A stretch of DNA of 64,000 nt from Alisma plantago-aquatica (taxonomy: Eukaryota; Streptophyta; Magnoliopsida; Alismatales; Alismataceae). The notes below the pieces were generated by a model. It was given only the letters and a program-made list of their open reading frames with translations. It was not told the DNA's origin and made no database searches. Position numbers and translations under genes: made by a program. Positions 1-11,509 of this stretch are shown here, piece after piece (position 1 is the stretch's first letter; each line of letters starts with the position of its first letter). The stretch covers positions 503,286,303 to 503,350,302 of the forward strand of contig OY856409.1 in the NCBI GenBank assembly GCA_963693085.1, read 5' to 3'.

Positions 1-482
1 TGATCATTTGTAAAGAGCTTAAAAACTTGTAAGATATTTGATTTCACATATTTTTTTAAATGGAATAAATATGTAGGTAAACCATCAAGTCCATGAGTTT
101 TCCCTTTTTGAAGGTCAAAAAGAGCACCTTCTATTTCTTCCTATGAGAATATTTTCATGGGTTTGTTATTTTCTTGGCTAATTAATTTATTTTCAATTAT
201 ATTGGTCAATGAATAAATTATATTTGTATCTTTTTTAATATAAAGATATGTGGAGTATTCAATGATATCATATACTAAATTGGTTTATCTCTGATAATAT
301 TATTATTTCTATAGTGCTTGCTAGAAGATATATAGGTGTCTCTAAAATGACAACTGCAATTTTTTTCAGAAAAAAGTTGTATTTTGTCCCCATCTTTCAA
401 CAACCTAACCTTAGATTGTTTCTTCTAGTAGACCTCTTTTTTTTGTGTTATTGTTGGAGTTTTTCTTGTTTCTAACTCTTAT
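1..482 (-). pseudogene. LINE reverse-transcriptase N-terminal remnant
   Basis: On the minus strand, broken frames give hallmarks of the linker and the start of the reverse transcriptase of plant L1-type LINE ORF2. At about 440-385 a segment reads EVY, a stop, then KKQSKVRLLKDGDK, which matches the conserved 'WLKEGD' block. At about 125-5 another reads GALFDLQKGKTHGLDGLPTYLF, matching the family's 'KAPGPDG' start of RT. Stops and frame changes separate the blocks, and the RT catalytic core would lie beyond the window edge. The remnant stops at about 482, exactly where the putative LTR TGTGAGACCC begins, so the LTR element may have inserted here. It is non-functional. Family assignment is good; exact limits are not. 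Confidence 0.75.
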
Positions 483-3400
483 TGTGAGACCCCTAACCTT
501 ACATAAAGTGTTGAACATGTTTAATTATTATAATTGAATTTTTATAACCCTAATCTAACCTTGTGATATGCTTTGAAATCATAAGACAATCTTAAGTTTC
601 AAATTTGGTCCTATTTGGACATTGTTTGAGGAAGTTATGCAATTTTATGTACATTTTTTACTTTTCTAGAATTTACCCAATCAAGGGGTTTTATTTTCAA
701 TTTGTCACATGAATTATGTTCCTTAGATGTTATCTTATCATTCTTGATCTTTTTGGGCCATGGGGATCCTAGTTAAACCTTTGTTTGAAGGTGTTTTCTC
801 TAAGGGTATTTTAGGGTTTACCCCTTTATGGATGAACTACCTTTAGTAGCTATCAACTAATGAATTATTTGTTTGGCTTGGAAATTCAACAAAAGAGAGC
901 TAAGAAAGTCTATATGTATGATGGGGGATCTCCTTATGTGTTTTCTTGTATATTATTAATATTTTAAGTCCATGGACATTTGGAAAGTTACCATAACTTC
1001 AACATTTTCTTTTATTTTATCTTAAAGTTTCATATACTCATCCCTAAGAACCCAAACGAGCCATTTTCTCTCCACCACTTCCCTCCTTCTATGAAACCCG
1101 TTCTTCCTCTATGCTGTTGTGAATTTCCTGTCCAAGGAAGAAGAAAGTGGGAATCTTCTTGGAAAAAGAATCTAGGGTTGCAATTGACTTCCTTTTAGGG
1201 TTTAAAAAGCTTCCTTCTAGTGATCTTGACCTAAAGGAATAAGAATCCCCTTCTTTCCTCCATTTATTTCTTTGTTATCCATCCCCCTACCATTCTACAG
1301 GTTTGAACCTTATTGTTCCATGGTATAAATTTCTCTAAAGCTCCAAAACCCTACCTTACTTGCTCCTTATGCTTAGGGTTTGCTCATTTGATGAAGAAAG
1401 GTGCTAGATGGACAAGTTTACAACTTATGCTTGTTTTCCTACCCTACCTGCTTATGTTTTCTTCTATTTGGGATTTTATCTTCTAATTATAGGCAAGTTT
1501 TATAAATTGCACCATGTTTATTTCTTACCATAAGCTTGCTAGCTCATCTTCCTACTTTTAAATGATGATCCATGCACTAAAAACTATGCTTGACTTGGAT
1601 TTTGATTTTTATAATGATCCCTATTCTGATTTTAGTTCTAGATGAACTTGTATTGATGTCTACATTTTTCCTAAGGTATAATGTGACTTGGATCAGGTTG
1701 GTTTGACAACCTATGGTGCTAAGCACCTATCAACCAATGGTAAATTTTAGGGTGTAAAGCTAATTTCTTCTATAAACACATGACTCGATGGTGGTATCAT
1801 TGCAATAATCAATGGTGTTGTCTTCATGACAACTGATGGTGGTGACTAAGGGTGTCAACTTATGTTCACCCCTTAGGTCATGTGTGGGTCTAATTAGAAT
1901 CTTTGTGATTAACAACTAAGTAACCTAATGATGCTATCAATCAATGGTGATGTTCGTTTGATATTCGATGGTGATTAATGAATATAGTGTTGATCTAAAG
2001 ACCTATGGTGACTTAATGGTCACTGTTGATGGTGGATCAGGTCTCCACAACCTATGGTGAGTTAAGCATGTAGTTGTAGCATCAATTAAGCCTTAAACCA
2101 ATGGTTTCTTGGGTCATTTCATGCAATGGTCGAACCTATACTCCAATTGATGGTTTTAATATATGAACTTGACCTAATGGTTGTAATCTAATGTTTCTTC
2201 ATCCAATAAATTAGAATGATGCCTAAATGTAATATGTTATCCTAATAAAGTGATTTTATTGGTTTTCTTTATGATGTCAACTTAAGAAGCTCATTCATAG
2301 ACGGCTTGTTTTAAATAAACAATCATATGTGGGTTTTACCCTTCTCTCAATGGAACTTTTTATGTTGTTAATCAAGGGATGTCTAGGGTTAGATGGTGAC
2401 TCTTTCGAGAGCACAACTCAAGGTGGTTTATTCAAGGTGTTTACTTATGTAAACAACCAATGGTCTTTCCTTTTCAAAATCCAATGATTATGGGTGACGT
2501 AGTGGTGTGGTGATATGGGTTGAAAGATGATGGAACAAATGGAGGGTTACCCTTAATAAGGTAGTCTTACCTTTTCACTCATATGAATAGAAGGGATGAT
2601 AGACATATTGTGTTGATATGTAACCCTAATGACTTATAGCTTGTTATACCTAGCTTTAATATAACAAAATGATGGCAATTGTCTATGAATAGTCCTTGAA
2701 TGATTAATACAATCATGGAGTACTCTCTTATTGTTGTTGAAACCTTAGCATGCTATAACCCGATGGTTACATCTTGATTTATGTGTGGATTCATATTGTA
2801 GAATAGTATGGAATGTGATGGTGATGCTTCATCTTATGCAACCATGATCCAGTGGGGATGTCCTGAGTTAGGGTTTGGGTATAAGTGATGATTAGTAACA
2901 TTAATGTAATTTATCTTGTTCAACTTAACTCTAATGCAAATAGATAAAGATGAGCATTCATGTTTAACATTCTTATATGATGGAATGATGGTGAAATAAC
3001 ATCCTTAATATGATAATAACCTTAATATGTTAATTGGTGGTTATCATAGGCACACGTTTGATACTTTCTTGTGCTAAACATGCACATTATGAATATGATG
3101 ATGGTTAATCATATCTAGATTTCTTGCATGTTGATGTAATAAAGTAATGTTCTTAATGTTAATATAACCTTGCTATGATTGTTTATGAATATCTCCTATC
3201 TCATTAATGCAATATTTTGCTGATCTGGTGTATTATATGTAAGTGATGTTGTTGAGCCTTGTTATAAGGCATGCAAAGATAATGATGATCCAATAGGGAA
3301 TAGTATGATGGTCTTAATGGCCTTTGGGAATGGTTGAGACCTGAATGAGGTGTAATCCTATTGTGTTGATAAGGGTTGATACCATGTGATATTGTAAAAA

Positions 3401-4570
3401 AGAATTTATATCTTGTGATAGTATGATGACTAGTGTAGTCTCATGAATGGTAAGTGAATAGTAACATGTGATGATGAGATGAGAAATTATGTTTCACACT
3501 TTTTATATCTTTTGAATTTGTGATATTTATATTCTTGCAAGAAGTGAATTAGGGTTTGTATGTCCACTTGTTTGATGCAGCCTTAATTCGGCCAATTGGC
3601 ATAACTAATCAAGTGTAACGCAAAACATGTAGTGCCTTGTGTCGTAGAGCCATCTTTTGTGTCAGAACTTGCTAGATGGAGAAACGAGTATTCCTAAGGG
3701 AAACTCGGAGTGCATACTATTGAGTATGTGGGGGTGGCAAGTTGAGTATATATCATTGTCATCCACAATGCAGGTTGTGGAGGATGGCTATGGTCATGCC
3801 TCAAACATTTGATGTGATTGATAACAACTATGGTTGTACCTCAGATTAAAGGGTTTTGTTTACCCTAGTTTCTAGTTCTGTAACCCGTACCAAGGGCAGA
3901 CTAGGGGGTAAGTAGCTTGACTATATGCCACTGTAGTGGCAACTTAAACTAATATATCACTGCCTTTTTACTCATACTGACTGAGGGGAAGAGATCTTAG
4001 GAAACTGGCACTCCTAGACCTTGTACGAAACCAAATAGCCCTTCACAGCGGTCAGTTAGACTTTGGGTGGTATGACTCAAACTCCCCAGGGTGTAATAAA
4101 AGATGTAATATAGCCATGTATCATATTTGTTTAGGGTTATACATGATGTTTCACATTTGATTATAGCCCTTGTTTGTTATCTTTACGTAAAGATGATGTT
4201 TAATGCATTAAAAGATAATAAATATTTTTATGTTGTGGATCTGCTCATGTTATAAATGTGTACATACAATAGTCATGTTTAAGTTGATTGCGATATTATT
4301 ACTGTTGGATATGATTATGACATTCATTATCACATGTTGTTAGTTATGCTTATATTTCTATCTATGCCTTTGTAACCAAATATGCATATACTTCTAATCA
4401 TGCTTATCCAGATAGGTGTTCCTATGTTGTAGCTCTTCTTATGATGTTGACATATTCAACATGTTAGACATGATGATGTTGATAGATATGCATATGATAC
4501 TAGACTTATTCATGATGTTAAAGATGCTCATGTTGCTAGACTCCTTATATTGTTTATAGGGGTATGAGAA

Positions 4571-4634
4571 TAGTCTGGCTTTGAACTTGTGACCTTAAAT
4601 ACAATAGTAAACATGTTTACCACTACACCAAGTC
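4571..4634 (-). repeat. SINE-like tRNA-derived head (Au-type)
   Basis: Reading the minus strand, TTGGTGTAGTGGTAAAC resembles a polymerase III A box and, about 30 bases on, GGTCACAAGTTCAAAGCC resembles a B box. This arrangement and wording match the 5' head of plant Au-type SINEs. The piece abuts the LINE 3' remnant, no separate tail or target duplication is visible, and it is too diverged to be a tRNA gene. Confidence 0.45.
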
Positions 4635-5102
4635 CAACTATGGAGGTATCGCGTTTAAACTGCACACCAATGATGTCGTCGAGGCTGAATTGGAGGGGGT
4701 TCTGAGGGCTGCGGAGGTAGCTACAGAGAACAGCTTATTGTTTGTCACTATAGAATAAGACTCCCTCATGATTGTGAAAATGGTATATCAACACGAGATG
4801 TCTTACCCCAAGTACACAAAGCTTCTTCATAGATTTCAACGATTGAAACAACCAAGTTGGAAGATCAATTACGTTTTTAGGGAATGCAATACAATTGCTG
4901 ATGAAATAGCCAAAAATAGCATCCATAACAATTCGACATACACTGTGGATTAGTAATTTGCTAGCCAAAGAATTTAATGGTAGTAGTACTACGATGTTTT
5001 CAGTTTCCTGTTTGATTAGTGATTGTAGCCTCTCATTTAATTTTTCTCACACGGGGAGGGCAGGATGAATAAGATTGCCTCCCGATTTCACCAAAAAAAA
5101 AA
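4634..5102 (+). pseudogene. LINE 3' end: RNase H (RVT_3) domain, 3' UTR and poly(A)
   Basis: A 5'-truncated LINE carrying the RNase H-like domain found at the C-terminus of plant non-LTR elements and related host proteins. Visible are YGGIAFKLH at the start, EAELEGVLRAAEVA (catalytic Glu region), an E-stop-DS at the usual ExDS site, then WKINYVFRECNTIADEIAK, the 'REaNxvAD.lAK' signature with its Asp. The frame closes at 4952 and is followed by about 140 bp of 3' UTR ending CCCGATTTCACC plus ten A residues (5093-5102). The in-frame stop next to a catalytic residue makes it non-coding. It is nested in the long LTR candidate. The next 120 bp rejoin sequence similar to the other LTR copies. Confidence 0.72.
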
Positions 5103-5742
5103 TATCTTGGCTAATGAAGATAGTTATTATCTGCTCCTTTATGTATTTTACTAATCATCAGTGTTGTTGAGCTTATTTTTTATATATAATTAAACTGCTT
5201 AAACTATCTCATTACCTAAAAATGTTGGAATCAATAAATATTGTTGGAGGTTATCTCTCTTGCTGGGACATAGGTCTCACCCTTGTGGTTCGCCACATTT
5301 TTTTAGGTAATCGGAAGTGACAAAAACAAACATGTGGCAGCAAAGAGGAGCTATAGTAATGAATCTTTGAGAAAGTTGATTAGATGTCTAGTGTGTCCTA
5401 GAGTCGTCCTTGTACTCTCAGGTCTGGGCATGAAAAGTTTGTATATGGTGTTTCAAATGAATCAAAATTTTGTTAGCATGTTAATGTTCGTTGTGTGGCA
5501 TATACAAATATTGTTCTCCTGTGTATATATGTTGTGGCTAAGATGATAGAACAATTTGTATCAAATTCTTGACATAGTATGTATATAAGAAAGATGTTGA
5601 GCTCTTACGAAAATGTTTCTGAGTAGGCACTGATGTTGAAATCGGTTATAATTTACCCATATTTTTGTGTATGTGATTAATTAGTGATCGATTGTGTTTT
5701 ATGTTTTGAGTAATATTATTTAGTGTAACGGGTCTCACAAGT

Positions 5743-5754
5743 TGGTATCAGATC
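5743..5754 (+). other. Primer-binding site, tRNA-iMet type
   Basis: TGGTATCAGATC lies three bases after the LTR end GGGTCTCACA and matches the initiator-Met tRNA 3' end used by many plant LTR elements (TGGTATCAGAGC) apart from one base. The leader that follows (GAGTCTATAGGGACAC, ACTAGGACTTAGGA) closely resembles the leader after the primer site of the minus-strand element at 60132, which shows that the two belong to one family. Confidence 0.8.
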
Positions 5755-6261
5755 TTTAGGTTCAGTGAGTCTATAGGGACACTAGGACTTAGGACTAGGA
5801 TGATGTCTAAGTTAGGAATATGACATAAAAACATGGTGCATACTGCCTAATCTCAGTACTTGGATGCCCTATCCATGTATTCAATTATTGAAGAAAGGTA
5901 AGCATGGAACTCTTAGATTGCTATCTTTTCTGATTACTCTGATCAAGTAGTCATTTTAAGACAATCTAAAGAGTATACTGAATAAGAAATCATGGTGTGA
6001 ATATCTCAATCCTACCTTAAAAAAAAGATGAGAATTGCATCATAATCTATCAAAACTTGAATGTTTGGTAACTATAAGAGAAAGATATAACACCATGAAA
6101 TCTAATTCTGAATACAAATAAGAAAAAGAGGAATTCTTGAAGATGTGATTCAAGAAGATAATAAAGTAAAAGACAGATAAGTCTATGCTTATAAAGTGAA
6201 TCAAGGTATGAAATCCACATAAGATGGAGAGAACTCCTATAACATTGGAGATCATCCAAAT

Positions 6262-6800
6262 GACCTCATGACCGTTTGGGGGTCATTCAAGACCGTTTGG
6301 GGTCAGGTCATATCATGTAATGATGATGGTTCACTGATTTCAATTGAATAGGTTCCACAATGTTAACCATTGATGGATCCTCGATTTCAAAACCCTAAGT
6401 GATGGTTTCTTGATTATTAACCCTAGTTCAATTTGGTTTAAAACCCTAATTGAAGGTCTAATTGAATGGTGATTCATTGGTTCAATTGAAGAACACATTA
6501 GTGGTCCAATCCATGGATTGGAACCTTGAATCAATTAATTGTTGAAGACCCTTTTTGGTCCATTCAGTTTTAAGAGGGTTTGGACCAAACAGTCTTAAGA
6601 CCGTTTGAGTCCAAACGGTCTCGAGACCGTTTGGGACCAAATGGTCTCAAGACCGTTTGAGACCAAACGGTCTCAACCCGTTTGGAGACTCAAGCTCATT
6701 CGGTTTCAAGCACCTACTTTGCTAAATGGTTTCAAACCGTTTGAACTTAATTGGTCTAGACCTTTGAGGTCTAAGTGACCAAGACCGTTTGAGGTCTAAA
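6262..6800. repeat. Cluster of GACCGTTTG words in both orientations
   Basis: GACCGTTTG or its complement CAAACGGTC recurs more than ten times, densest at 6585-6700, where forward and reverse copies alternate (GAGACCGTTTG, CCAAACGGTCTC) and can pair into short hairpins. Spacing is irregular, so it is not a simple tandem array. It lies in the internal or U3-like part of the LTR element. Confidence 0.65.
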
Positions 6801-7069
6801 AGACCAAGACCTTTTGAGGTTCAAATTGGTTAAACTATTTGGACACCTTATATGATCAAAGGTCAATTAACTACTTGATTATTAATGATGTAGACCAATG
6901 GTGATTATGAAGGTTAACCCTAACTTTGTGTACTTAAGTGAAGAGTTAACCTAGATCAATCTTGGAGTATTTAACATCCTAGAGAGGATGAGATGGAGAG
7001 AGAATGGGAGATATGATTGCTTACTAAATAATCCCTAATCCTCTCATTATGAATAAATGTGTAATCAGG

Positions 7070-8330
7070 GTTTGAGCCATAATATGAGATCATGAAATCC
7101 TCATTGAAAGGATTGATGTACCTTGACCCTAATTTAGGGCAAGGTTATGTGAAACCCTAATTTAGGGCAAAGCTCAGTGAAATCATAATATAGGGTGATG
7201 ATGTAACCCTAACTTAGTGTAACAATGTGAGAAATCCTAATTTAATGGGAATGGTACACCCTAATCCTAATTGTAAGAGGTATGAGAAACCTGACTTGGA
7301 TGTGAATGGTAAACCTTAATCCCTAAAATGGGGTAAGGATGCATGAAACCCTAATATAGGGTAGTGCCTCTAATACTATGTGAAGCCTTAACTCTGGGTG
7401 ATGTGTTGTGAAATCTTAAATTCACATAATACTAGGTGAAACCCGGATATAGAAGGATTATTATGTGAAACTCTATTGAAGAGTAATACTAAATGAAATC
7501 CATAAATGTATGGGAGATGCTATGTGAATTCTCAAATTATAAATATGGATTGTAATATTCCTAATAATGGAATAGTAATTAATGTTTTTACAAATGTAAC
7601 ACCTAGAGAGGTTGCTAATGGATATCCTTATATCAATAGTTCCTAACTCAAGGATGAGTCCATTTCATTGGAAATGGTTGTATATTCTAAGTGAGTGACT
7701 TACGACCAATACATTACATGATGAATGTGATGAACTGGTACATAAAGTATTAAGATGGGAAATACCCTAATACAAGCTAAGTGGATGAACTCAAGTAAGA
7801 TAAGGTGTTGAGGGAAGTGATACATCAAGATATGATAGATATCACATCCAACACCCCAATCCTGATATACCTTGATGTGTTTTGAGTCCAATATAATTGG
7901 ATGAGTGACACATGAGATGTGCCATGTCAATTATTACCTGATATGTAATGCATCTTAAAGAAGGTAGGCTAACATGCCTTATGAAAAGGTTAAATCCAAA
8001 TCAATAAACTATGATGCAATCATATTCTGGTAAAGATGAGAGAGAAACTCATATTTTGTGATTGATACTTCATTTAATGATGAATGATGAGAATAAATAA
8101 GTATGATTGAATACTTATATTATCCATATTGATTCCTAGTTGTGTGAAGCGATAAAATAGGACTTGATCATTAACAATATGATCTTGAGAACCTATAGGG
8201 TTATTCATATGAAACCTAATATAGGGTAATGCTAGGAGAAACCCTAATACAGGGTAATGCTATGTGAAGTCTTAAAACAGAGTAATCCTATGTGAAGCTC
8301 TAATATAGATTGATGAAGTTATGAATGTAA
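7070..8330 (+). repeat. Diffuse repeats of (GTGA)AACCCTAAT..AGGGT
   Basis: About fifteen loosely spaced copies of AACCCTAAT, usually followed by TAGGGT and preceded by GTGAAA, for example around 7135, 7150, 7340, 8210, 8232 and 8265. Spacing is roughly 30-60 bp and sequence drift is high, indicating an old minisatellite-like expansion inside the LTR element. No protein-coding sense. Confidence 0.5.
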
Positions 8331-8399
8331 TAAGATAACCCTTGTATTGCATGTACTGTTATATAATTGTTATCATGAGTACTAAACATGCAGGTATGT

Positions 8400-9642
8400 T
8401 GAGATGATGAGCATAACGAGGTATGGGCTATAATGCACTGTATACTGAAAATGTCTCATAGGCCTTATGAGTCTTCATATGCTTCGTTGCTTAGTGAGAA
8501 GTAATCTGAAAACTTATGATCTCTGTGTACTATATGATGTTTTACTTATTGAATTTGGTTATGGCTTCATAAGCCATTATGTGCCTTGATGCCTATTAAG
8601 GGGTAACTAAAGGTGATAAGAGTTTTGTGAACTATGTGGAATACTTTGTGTAGCAAGATTCATAATGTCCTTGGTTAGATGACCTGAAGGTATAAAGTTA
8701 CCTAATAAGTGGTAACAAGTGTTCTATGATGAGTTCACGGTTCAAATACCCATAACCTATAACCATGATGATGAACTTGTTAAGAAGTGGAAATGTACTT
8801 GATGAGTTGAGGGATTAAGATCCCAACACTTTGCGAAAAGAGTATGGATACAGGCCATTACTCCACAATGACAATGCCATGCATTAGATATATGATCTAA
8901 GCCTGAAGAGAGTTAATGCTGTGGAAATGATTCTATAGTGAATAAATTTTATTCATGTTCTTCATATTCCTTAATGGATAAGTGACACATTGCTCTTTCA
9001 AGTTATAGCTACAATGTTTTAGATAAGAATAATGTTCTAATCTGTTAGACATTGAATTAACTGTTGTCAAACAAATATGATTCCTCTGTTCATATTTATC
9101 TTCTTTAGCTGCAATAGTAATGTTTCTGGCGGAGAGTTATATCTCTCGTTGGGGCAATTTACAATTGTCTCACCCCTGTGGGAACCATATTTTTAGGTGG
9201 GCGCGGACGAGGAGGCAGGAATCCTTCAGTAGGAGAAGGACAACAACAACAGCAGTAGGGACAACAGTGAAATCTCAGGTGGAGACACTAGTTGTTATGC
9301 CTTGTATAGATGTATATAGAGTCATATGTGTCGTCTCTGTACTCTCAGGTCCTCAGAGTAGTAATTAGTGCTTTCGAGATTTTGGCTCAGTTCCTCGAGG
9401 TTTTATAATGTCTGTGTTTAGTTTACTAGAGCAATTGATGCTTGTAATTCTCAGAAAGAGATGATACAGGACATGTACCTTTAAACCAGAATATAAATAT
9501 GTTACTTTGGTTCTATGTGAGAACGTTTTCCTTGATGAATCTCTTGGTAAAAAGGTTTTAATTTTTAGTGATTTTCGATAATCCACTGCTTAGTGAACGC
9601 TTCCACATTAGTTAATCATATTTTTGTGAGTTGTATGCCACA
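8400..9642 (+). mobile_element. LTR fragment (3' LTR or solo LTR) of the Tekay-like family
   Basis: From about 8460 this segment parallels the minus-strand LTR at 60150-64000 in the same order: GCCTTATGAG/TTAGTGAGAAG blocks (8470-8620, compare 63770-64000), then an AT-rich stretch, then GGCGGAGAGTTATATCTCTC with GTCTCACCCCTGTGGGA and TTTTTAGGTGG (9131-9200), then TACTCTCAGGTCCTC (9339) and GTTTTAATTTTTAGTGATTTTCG (9555). It ends GCCACA at 9642. The next five bases CCTAT differ at one position from CTTAT preceding 483, a possible target duplication. No primer site follows, as expected for a 3' or solo LTR. Confidence 0.62.
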
Positions 9643-9989
9643 CCTATGTTATGGTTTTTTTTTCTTATCAGTTTGCAGGCCTGCTGTATGGCTTGACACA
9701 TGATGCAGAACCTGCAGTTTAGTTCTGAACTATAGGTTTACAACATCCATTGATATCAGCCAACAATAGGCCACAAACATGCAAAGTCATTCACATTCAG
9801 ACACATGTATTGATCAGATACATGTTGAAACATGCAAAGTCATTTACATTTACATTCAATTCCATTCATTTCATTTCTTTTCACATTCATACATTCATGT
9901 ATTGATCAAAAAAGTCATTCACATTCACACATATGACGATTCAGAAAAAGTCATTCACATTCACACAAAAATAATTTTGAGAACAAAGT
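9643..9989. other. Short unassigned stretch with CATTCACA words
   Basis: No gene is recognisable. 9780-9970 contains several GTCATTCACATTCAC and ACATTCAT words, a low-complexity local expansion at the low-coordinate edge of CACTA element 1. The CACTA terminus expected near here was not found. Confidence 0.5.
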
Positions 9990-9999
9990 TTAGGAATAT

Positions 10000-11509
10000 C
10001 ATTCTTTATTCATCATCGTCGTCATTGTCATCATTGTCCCAATTATATTTAAAAATTCTCACTACTTGTAGGGCTTTTGCCCATTCTTCTCTTACAACAT
10101 CTAATTCCTCCCTCGTATAGGGAGTATGTACATTTAATAACTTTCCACCTATGGTGAAGTCAGTTTTAAACACATGCAAAGAGAATGACGTATATATATA
10201 ATTATTAATATATAATAAGATTGATATATCTCATATTATCTAATCAAACTATATATAATACCTGATGTATAGTATCGTTTTCCATTACGGCATATTTGAT
10301 GATTAGGTCCATAAATCACATCACATAGTAGGCACATGCCCAACCGTTGTCTTGTGTAGCACACTATAAATTGAAACATACAAAATATTCAAAAATACAA
10401 ATAATCACAGTTCAGATAAATAATATATACATTGGAGTCGGGAAATTACTTTCACATTCTCCCAAACAAGTGGCTGATTATTTTTTCGGGGGACCTTTCC
10501 TCTAGCTTTTTTGAACTCTTCTAAAGCCCTACATGTTAATGTAACACATTAAATTGCATAATTAGATAGTAATGTAATAACATATGTTAATGGATATAAA
10601 AATATGAAATATTTCTCACGAGAATAATGGCCTTTTCATTGTGTGTCCATATAATGTATTCAATTCATTCCCCGCAGGATCTAGATAATAGACAGTGAAC
10701 GTCTTAGGGACAATAACTAGTAACTCCCAATGCCTACCACTACAGGTAAAAAATTTAAAAATTAATAACTCAAAATCCACAATAAAAATGTAATTTTCTT
10801 AAGTCCAAATTATAAGCAAAGTAAACTTACTCGATATTGAATGGAGCTATTATCACTATTTTCTTATTTTTACCAAAATATTCAAAAGCATCACAGTAGT
10901 ATGAAGTAACTAAAGAAGGGTCTGTATCTACAAGACAAATCAAAGATGGAACCAAAAATCCCACATGGGAAAATGCAAAATCTGTACATATTGTGTGTAA
11001 GTGGCTGCAAAACATGTATTATGTATGTATTAATATATAAGAGACCAGATCACTGTATATGAAACAAGGTATACATTTGTATAAACAAGATCTCACCATA
11101 TCCACACCTCTATCATAGATGTGTTCAGCCAATCATAACGAAACAACTCCAAAATATCTTGTAAAAATAACGTGTTTTCATATGATTGACCTGCATTAAT
11201 ACCTATGCATTAATATGTATGTGAAACTTGTATAAATAGATTGTTATTGTATGATTGACCTATAACATCCTCCATAATTACAACATTTACAGGGCAATTT
11301 CGATCATGTTCGCCGATCCATACTAACATACCCCTAAAATTAGGACCTAACGAGGCATGTAGGTCCCTTGGAAGCCAACTTGGTAGTTGAGGAGGTGGCC
11401 GTGGAGGCTGAGATGTAGCAGGTGTCATCTTTTTGACCTGTATATATAATTCCAGATCAATTGACCCATATATACACACTAACAAATTAATGTAATGTAA
11501 ATTTACCAT
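10000..11509 (-). pseudogene. Ulp1/C48-type cysteine protease remnant of CACTA 1
   Basis: SUMO-protease-like (Ulp1, peptidase C48) domains occur in several plant CACTA and Mutator-like elements; their role there is not settled. On the minus strand I see SYENTLFLQDILELFRYDWL (about 11185-11125), then an exon ending KKIVIIAPFNIE (10858-10830). After a short intron-like gap comes GRHWELLVIVPK.FTVYYLDP (about 10740-10690), with the catalytic His (HWEL) and Asp (LDP) regions, and then DNGWACAYYVM followed by a stop (about 10350-10320), with the catalytic Cys. So H, D and C are all still visible, though on separate exon-like pieces with a stop just after the Cys. The block GQSY..LF.Q occurs twice (11270-11230 and 11185-11150), a small local duplication. 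It is inferred to be the third gene of the element. Confidence 0.7.

Larger units (their letters stand above)
483..5739 (+). mobile_element. Candidate very long LTR of a Tekay-like retrotransposon
   Basis: The right end is well supported: it finishes GGGTCTCACA at 5739, followed after three bases by a tRNA-iMet primer site. The left end is inferred from TGTGAGACCC at 483, the exact reverse complement of that terminus, lying where LINE similarity stops. The 500 bp before 5739 resemble 9119-9642 and the reverse complement of 60150-60690, sharing blocks such as TTTTTAGGT and TACTCTCAGGTC. The 5.26-kb length includes about 0.5 kb of nested LINE. Between 483 and 4560 I find no coding region; 1700-2200 is rich in short CAATGGTG-like words. 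An alternative is that the 483 boundary belongs to another element and only the last 0.6 kb is LTR. Confidence 0.42.
5755..8399 (+). mobile_element. Non-coding internal region of the plus-strand LTR element
   Basis: Directly after the leader, 5845-5970 resembles the segment that follows gag in the element at 58396-60150 (shared blocks GCATACT.CCTAAT and GATTACTCTGATCAAGTA.TCATTTT). The gag gene present between those two segments in the minus-strand copy is absent here, so this copy looks gag-deleted. The rest holds no credible coding frame. 6262-6800 carries many GACCGTTTG words and 7070-8330 many AACCCTAAT words, listed separately. The boundary with the following LTR fragment is uncertain. 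Confidence 0.45.

Noticed and set aside
7070..8330. AACCCTAAT words as interstitial telomere or telo-box array
   Set aside because: They are spaced 30-60 bp apart with no head-to-tail CCCTAAA units, and they sit inside a retroelement. No evidence for telomere origin.
10000..11500. Ulp1 domain as an independent host SUMO protease gene
   Set aside because: It is on the same strand and directly downstream of CACTA proteins, with stops and without a host-type N-terminus.
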